DNA of 64,000 nucleotides from NCEH01 sp043195135. GTDB taxonomy: Bacteria > Pseudomonadota > Alphaproteobacteria > Rhizobiales > Xanthobacteraceae. Positions 60,240 through 64,000 of this stretch are shown here, piece by piece. The position numbers were made by a program, and so were the translations under genes. The notes beneath the pieces are model-generated. The model worked only from the letters and a program-made list of their open reading frames with translations. It made no database searches and was not told the origin of the DNA. The stretch lies in NCBI RefSeq assembly GCF_043195135.1, contig NZ_JBAFWP010000006.1. One strand, given 5' to 3'. Positions within the stretch are counted from its first letter, which is position 1. Each line of letters starts with the position of its first letter.

Positions 60240-61016
60240 ATGAGCCTCATCGTTTCCCATGAAGACGGCATCGCCACCCTCACGCTCGACCGGCCGGAAG
60301 TGCACAATGCCTTCGATGACGGGCTGATCGCGCTCCTCACCGCCGCCTACCACCATGCCGCCGGCGATCCGGCCATCCGCGCCGTGCTGCTGCGCGCCAA
60401 CGGCAAGTCCTTCTGCGCCGGCGCCGATCTCAACTGGATGCGCCGCATGGCGGACTATTCCCACGACGAGAACGTGGCGGACGCCAGCACCCTGGCGCAT
60501 CTGCTCCATGCCATCGACACCTGCCCCAAGCCCACTTTGGCGCGGGTGCAGGGCTCGGCCTTCGCCGGCGCGGTGGGATTGATCGCGGCGAGCGACATCG
60601 TGGTCGCCGTGCCGGAGGCGGAATTCGCCATCACCGAGGTGCGCATCGGCCTCATCCCGGCAGTGATCAGCCCCTATCTCGTGCGGGCCATGGGCGCGCG
60701 GCAGGCGCGGCGCTACGTGCTCACCGCCGAGCGTTTTTCGGCGCAGACGGCGCTCGCGCTCGGCCTCGTGCACCAGGTGGTGCCGGCCGACGACCTCGAC
60801 GACGCCATCGCCCAGCACCTCAAGGCCTTGAAGGCGGCGAGCCCCGCGGCGCTCAAGGCGGCGAAGGATCTGGTGGCGGCGGTGGACCGGCCGCTGACCC
60901 ACGAACTGATCGAGGACACGGCGCTGCGCATCGCCCACGCCCGCGCCAGCGCCGACGGCCGCGAGGGCGTCTCGTCCTTCCTGGAAAAACGCAAACCCGA
61001 ATGGGGGCAAGCATGA
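60240..61016 (+). CDS. liuC: Methylglutaconyl-CoA hydratase (enoyl-CoA hydratase family)
   Basis: A 258-residue crotonase-fold protein. The oxyanion-hole run GKSFCAGADLNWMRRM near residue 60 is characteristic of the LiuC type, and the catalytic Glu lies in FAITEVRIGLIPAVIS. It hydrates 3-methylglutaconyl-CoA to HMG-CoA, the step between MCC and HMG-CoA lyase whose genes flank it. Start 60240 (MSLIVSHEDGIATLTLDRPE); the frame upstream runs into repeat DNA. It overlaps mccA by 4 bases. Confidence 0.87.
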   Translation: MSLIVSHEDGIATLTLDRPEVHNAFDDGLIALLTAAYHHAAGDPAIRAVLLRANGKSFCAGADLNWMRRMADYSHDENVADASTLAHLLHAIDTCPKPTLARVQGSAFAGAVGLIAASDIVVAVPEAEFAITEVRIGLIPAVISPYLVRAMGARQARRYVLTAERFSAQTALALGLVHQVVPADDLDDAIAQHLKALKAASPAALKAAKDLVAAVDRPLTHELIEDTALRIAHARASADGREGVSSFLEKRKPEWGQA

Positions 61017-63016
61017 CCCGACCCATCCGCACCCTCTTGGTGGCGAACCGGGGCGAGATCGCGGTGCGGATCATGCGCACCGCCAAAGCCATGGGGCTGA
61101 AGACCGTCGCGGTCTATTCGCAGGCCGATGCCCACGCGCTCCATGTGGAGCGCGCGGACGAGGCCTATCCCATCGGCCCGGCGCCGGCGCGCGAGAGCTA
61201 TCTGAAGATCGAGGCGATCCTCGATGCCGCGCGCATGAGCGGGGCGGACGCGATCCATCCCGGCTACGGCTTCCTCTCCGAGAATGCGGATTTCGCGGAC
61301 GCCTGCGCGCGGGCGGACATCGTGTTCGTCGGCCCGCCGGCCTCCGCCATTCGCGCCATGGGCTCCAAGAGCGCGGCCAAGGCGCTGATGGAAAAGGCCG
61401 GCGTGCCGCTGGTGCCGGGCTATCACGGCGCCGACCAGGACGAAGCCCTGCTCGCCCGCAAGGCCTCTGAGATCGGCTATCCGGTGCTCATCAAGGCGTC
61501 CGCCGGCGGCGGCGGCAAGGGCATGAAGGTGGTGCGCGCAGCGGAGGAATTCGCCGAGGCGCTCGCCTCCGCCAAGCGCGAGGCGAAGAACGCCTTCGGC
61601 GACGACACCGTGCTGATCGAGAAATACCTGACCAAGCCGCGCCATATCGAGGTGCAGGTGTTCGCCGACACCCACGGCAATGCGGTCTATCTGCACGAGC
61701 GCGACTGCTCGATCCAGCGCCGCCACCAGAAGGTGGTGGAGGAGGCGCCGGCCCCCGGCCTCACGCCGGAGCGGCGCGCGGCCATGGGCAAGGCGGCGGT
61801 GGATGCCGCCAAGGCGGTGGGCTATGTGGGCGCGGGCACGGTGGAATTCATCGCCGAGGGCGACGACTTCTTCTTCATGGAGATGAACACCCGCCTGCAG
61901 GTGGAGCATCCCGTCACCGAGGCCATCACCGGGCAGGACCTGGTGGAATGGCAAATTCGCGTGGCGCGCAGCGAAAAGCTGCCGCTGGCGCAAGCGGATA
62001 TTCCGCTCATCGGCCATGCCATCGAGGTGCGCCTCTATGCCGAGGACCCGGCGCGCGATTTCCTGCCCCAGGTCGGCCGGCTCGACCATCTGCGCCTGCC
62101 GTTCGACCTCGCCGGGCTGCGGGTGGACAGCGGCGTGCGCGCGGGGGATTCCGTGTCGATCCATTACGATCCCATGATCGCGAAAATCATCGCCTTCGGC
62201 GCCGACCGCACGGAGGCCCTGGGCCGGCTCGCGGCGGCGCTGGCGGCGACGGAAGTCGTGGGCCTGCCCACCAACCGCATGTTCCTCCAGGCCATCGTTT
62301 GCGAGCCGGCATTCGCGGCGGCCGAGCTGGACACGGGCTTCATCGAGCGGCACCGCGCGACGCTGCTGCCGGAGCCGATGCCGGTGAACGACCGGGTGCT
62401 GGCGCTCGCGGCGCTGTTCCTGCTGCTGGACGAGGCGCGGATTTCCGCCGCCGCGGCCGATCCCGCCGATCCCTGGTCGCCCTGGGGACTCGCGCCCGGC
62501 TGGCGGCTGAACCGCTCGGCCTTCGTGGACCTGACCTTCGCCGACCGCGAGGCCCGCATTCCCGTGCGCGCCCATTATACCGACGGCGGCTTCCTGCTGG
62601 ACCTGCCGGGCGGGCGCATGGCGGTGGAGGGCACGAGCACGCAGGATGGCGGCCTGATCGCCCGGCTCGACGGCGTGCGCACCCAGGCGCGGGTCGTGCG
62701 CAGCGGGGCGCGTCTGACCATCTTCTCCGCCGGCACGGAACGCAGCCTCGACCATATCGACCCCCGCCTCGCCAGCATCGAGGCGACGGGCACCGCCGGC
62801 CGTCTCGTGGCGCCCATGCCGGGCACCATCATCCGCGTTGCCGTGAGCGCCGGGGAGGAGGTGACGAAGGGCACCGCTTTGGTGGTGGTGGAGGCCATGA
62901 AGATGGAGCACACGGTGACCGCCCCGCGCGACGGGCGGGTGAAGAGCGTCGCCTTCGGCGTCGGCGATCTCGTGGACGAGGGCGCGGAACTGCTCGTGCT
63001 GGAGGATGTGGCGTGA
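61013..63016 (+). CDS. mccA: Methylcrotonyl-CoA carboxylase, biotin carboxylase/carrier (alpha) subunit
   Basis: A 667-residue biotin-dependent subunit: biotin carboxylase domain (TLLVANRGEIAVRIMRTAKA at the N-terminus, IKASAGGGGKGMKVV ATP loop, FFFMEMNTRLQVEHPVTEAI) and a C-terminal biotin carrier domain with the biotinylated Lys630 in EAMKMEHTV. ATG 61013 overlaps the hydratase stop; an in-frame ATG at 61001 lies inside it. Works with the 58475-60082 protein. Confidence 0.92.
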   Translation: MTRPIRTLLVANRGEIAVRIMRTAKAMGLKTVAVYSQADAHALHVERADEAYPIGPAPARESYLKIEAILDAARMSGADAIHPGYGFLSENADFADACARADIVFVGPPASAIRAMGSKSAAKALMEKAGVPLVPGYHGADQDEALLARKASEIGYPVLIKASAGGGGKGMKVVRAAEEFAEALASAKREAKNAFGDDTVLIEKYLTKPRHIEVQVFADTHGNAVYLHERDCSIQRRHQKVVEEAPAPGLTPERRAAMGKAAVDAAKAVGYVGAGTVEFIAEGDDFFFMEMNTRLQVEHPVTEAITGQDLVEWQIRVARSEKLPLAQADIPLIGHAIEVRLYAEDPARDFLPQVGRLDHLRLPFDLAGLRVDSGVRAGDSVSIHYDPMIAKIIAFGADRTEALGRLAAALAATEVVGLPTNRMFLQAIVCEPAFAAAELDTGFIERHRATLLPEPMPVNDRVLALAALFLLLDEARISAAAADPADPWSPWGLAPGWRLNRSAFVDLTFADREARIPVRAHYTDGGFLLDLPGGRMAVEGTSTQDGGLIARLDGVRTQARVVRSGARLTIFSAGTERSLDHIDPRLASIEATGTAGRLVAPMPGTIIRVAVSAGEEVTKGTALVVVEAMKMEHTVTAPRDGRVKSVAFGVGDLVDEGAELLVLEDVA

Positions 63017-63915
63017 GCCGGCCGGCGCGGGTGCGCATCGTCGAGGTGGGGCCGCGCGACGGCTTGCAGAACGAGCCCGGCCTCGTGCCGTTCGCGGCCA
63101 AGGTGGCGTTGATCGAGGCGCTGGCGGATGCCGGCGTGACGACCATCGAGGCGGGCAGCTTCGTTTCCCCCAAATGGGTGCCGCAGATGGCGGATACGGC
63201 GCAGGTGCTGGCGGCCATCCGGCCGCGCGCGGACGTGCGCTATCCGGTTCTCGTGCCGAACATGAAGGGGTTCGAGGCCGCGCTTGAAAGCGGCGTCACC
63301 GAGATCGCGGTGTTCGCCGCCGCCTCCGAGGCCTTCAGCCAGCGCAACATCAATTGCACCATCGCCGAGAGCCTGGCGCGCTTCGTCCCGGTGATCGCGG
63401 CGGCCGGCGCGGCCGGGATCGCGGTGCGCGGCTATGTGAGCTGCGTGCTCGGCTGCCCCTACCAGGGCGATGTGCCGGTGGCGAAAGTGGTGGAGGTCTC
63501 GCGCGCCCTGGTGGAGATGGGCTGCTACGAAATTTCGCTGGGCGACACCATCGGTGTCGGCACGCCGGACAAGGCGAAGGCCATGGCGGGCGCGGTGGTC
63601 GAGGCCATCGGGGTGGAGAGCACGGCGGTGCATTTCCACGACACCTACGGGCAGGCGCTGGCCAATGTGCTCTCCTGTCTCGATCTCGGCATCTGCGTGG
63701 TGGACAGCGCCGTGGCGGGCCTCGGCGGCTGCCCCTATGCCAAGGGGGCGTCGGGCAATCTCGCCACCGAGGATCTGGTCTATATGCTGGACGGCCTCGG
63801 CATCGCGACCGGCATCGATCTCGCAAAGCTCGCCGCCGCCGGGCGGGACATCACGGCCGCGCTCGACCGGTTTCCGGCCTCCAAGGTGGCGCAGGCGCTG
63901 GCGGCGAAGCTGTAG
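63013..63915 (+). CDS. hmgL: Hydroxymethylglutaryl-CoA lyase
   Basis: A 300-residue HMG-CoA lyase that splits HMG-CoA into acetyl-CoA and acetoacetate. Seen: IVEVGPRDGLQNEPGLVPF at the N-terminus (metal and substrate residues), VHFHDTYGQALANVL with the metal His pair, and the signature AVAGLGGCPYAKGASGN with the catalytic Cys near residue 237. The start is GTG 63013, which overlaps the mccA stop (GTGA). Last gene of the operon. The remaining 85 bases to the window end hold nothing I recognise. Confidence 0.92.
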   Translation: MSRPARVRIVEVGPRDGLQNEPGLVPFAAKVALIEALADAGVTTIEAGSFVSPKWVPQMADTAQVLAAIRPRADVRYPVLVPNMKGFEAALESGVTEIAVFAAASEAFSQRNINCTIAESLARFVPVIAAAGAAGIAVRGYVSCVLGCPYQGDVPVAKVVEVSRALVEMGCYEISLGDTIGVGTPDKAKAMAGAVVEAIGVESTAVHFHDTYGQALANVLSCLDLGICVVDSAVAGLGGCPYAKGASGNLATEDLVYMLDGLGIATGIDLAKLAAAGRDITAALDRFPASKVAQALAAKL

Positions 63916-64000
63916 CGGGGCGTTGGGATCGGCGGAAGATCTGGCCAATTCCCTCACCTGAACGATTCGAGTCCATCCCCTCTCCGAGCGCTCGTCAATT

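Overview
This is a GC-rich bacterial chromosomal segment of alphaproteobacterial type, probably from the Hyphomicrobiales. A Xanthobacteraceae-like host is a guess from overall gene content and was not checked. The supporting signs are high GC with strong third-position bias, two parS-type palindromes, a GTTC-N7-GTTC LexA-type box, a DUF3008 gene, and a very high density of branched-chain-amino-acid-type (LIV) ABC importers linked to catabolic genes. The parS-type sites at 25.2 and 42.2 kb suggest that the window lies in the origin-proximal part of the chromosome.

Layout. 0-3.7 kb (minus): a NitT/TauT-type ABC importer with a GntR regulator and the start of a thiamine-diphosphate enzyme. 3.9-13.5 kb (minus): one long, tightly packed operon (HpcH/HpaI aldolase, PuuE-like deacetylase, fumarylpyruvate-hydrolase-like enzyme, second PuuE-like deacetylase, LivH, LivM, binding protein, LivG, LivF, AtzG-like subunit, AtzE-like amidase), with a GntR regulator divergent at 13.8 kb. 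14.7-24.9 kb: a VOC protein, a Tat-exported FAH-family protein, and a second LIV importer with amidase, cyclase and a divergent LysR. 25.2-34.5 kb: a parS-type site, then a third LIV importer with a kinase/decarboxylase/dehydrogenase set for four-carbon sugar acids and a divergent GntR. 34.5-46.7 kb: mixed genes (DUF3008, a lone Ada zinc domain, a YadGH-type exporter, a NodU-like carbamoyltransferase, LysR/DMT exporter, RluA-type pseudouridine synthase, second parS-type site, Zur-like regulator, ispG), and then AT-rich genes: a dCTP-deaminase-like pair behind a LexA-type box, and a PD-(D/E)XK-like protein. 46.7-57.4 kb: a fourth LIV importer interleaved with two acyl-CoA-ligase-family genes. 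It is divergent from a remarkable fusion of an IclR DNA-binding domain with a degenerate acyl-CoA-synthetase domain. 57.6-63.9 kb: a TetR regulator and a leucine/isovalerate degradation operon (mccB, methylglutaconyl-CoA hydratase, mccA, HMG-CoA lyase).

How it works together. The window reads as a row of uptake-plus-catabolism modules. Each has its own importer and local regulator, and most have a candidate operator that can be read in the divergent promoter region. Likely substrates are cyclic or linear amides and ureides (first two LIV modules), four-carbon sugar acids (third), and aromatic or fatty acids activated to CoA esters (fourth). All substrate assignments are inference from family membership and neighbourhood. 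I saw no rRNA, tRNA, CRISPR array, transposase or integrase.
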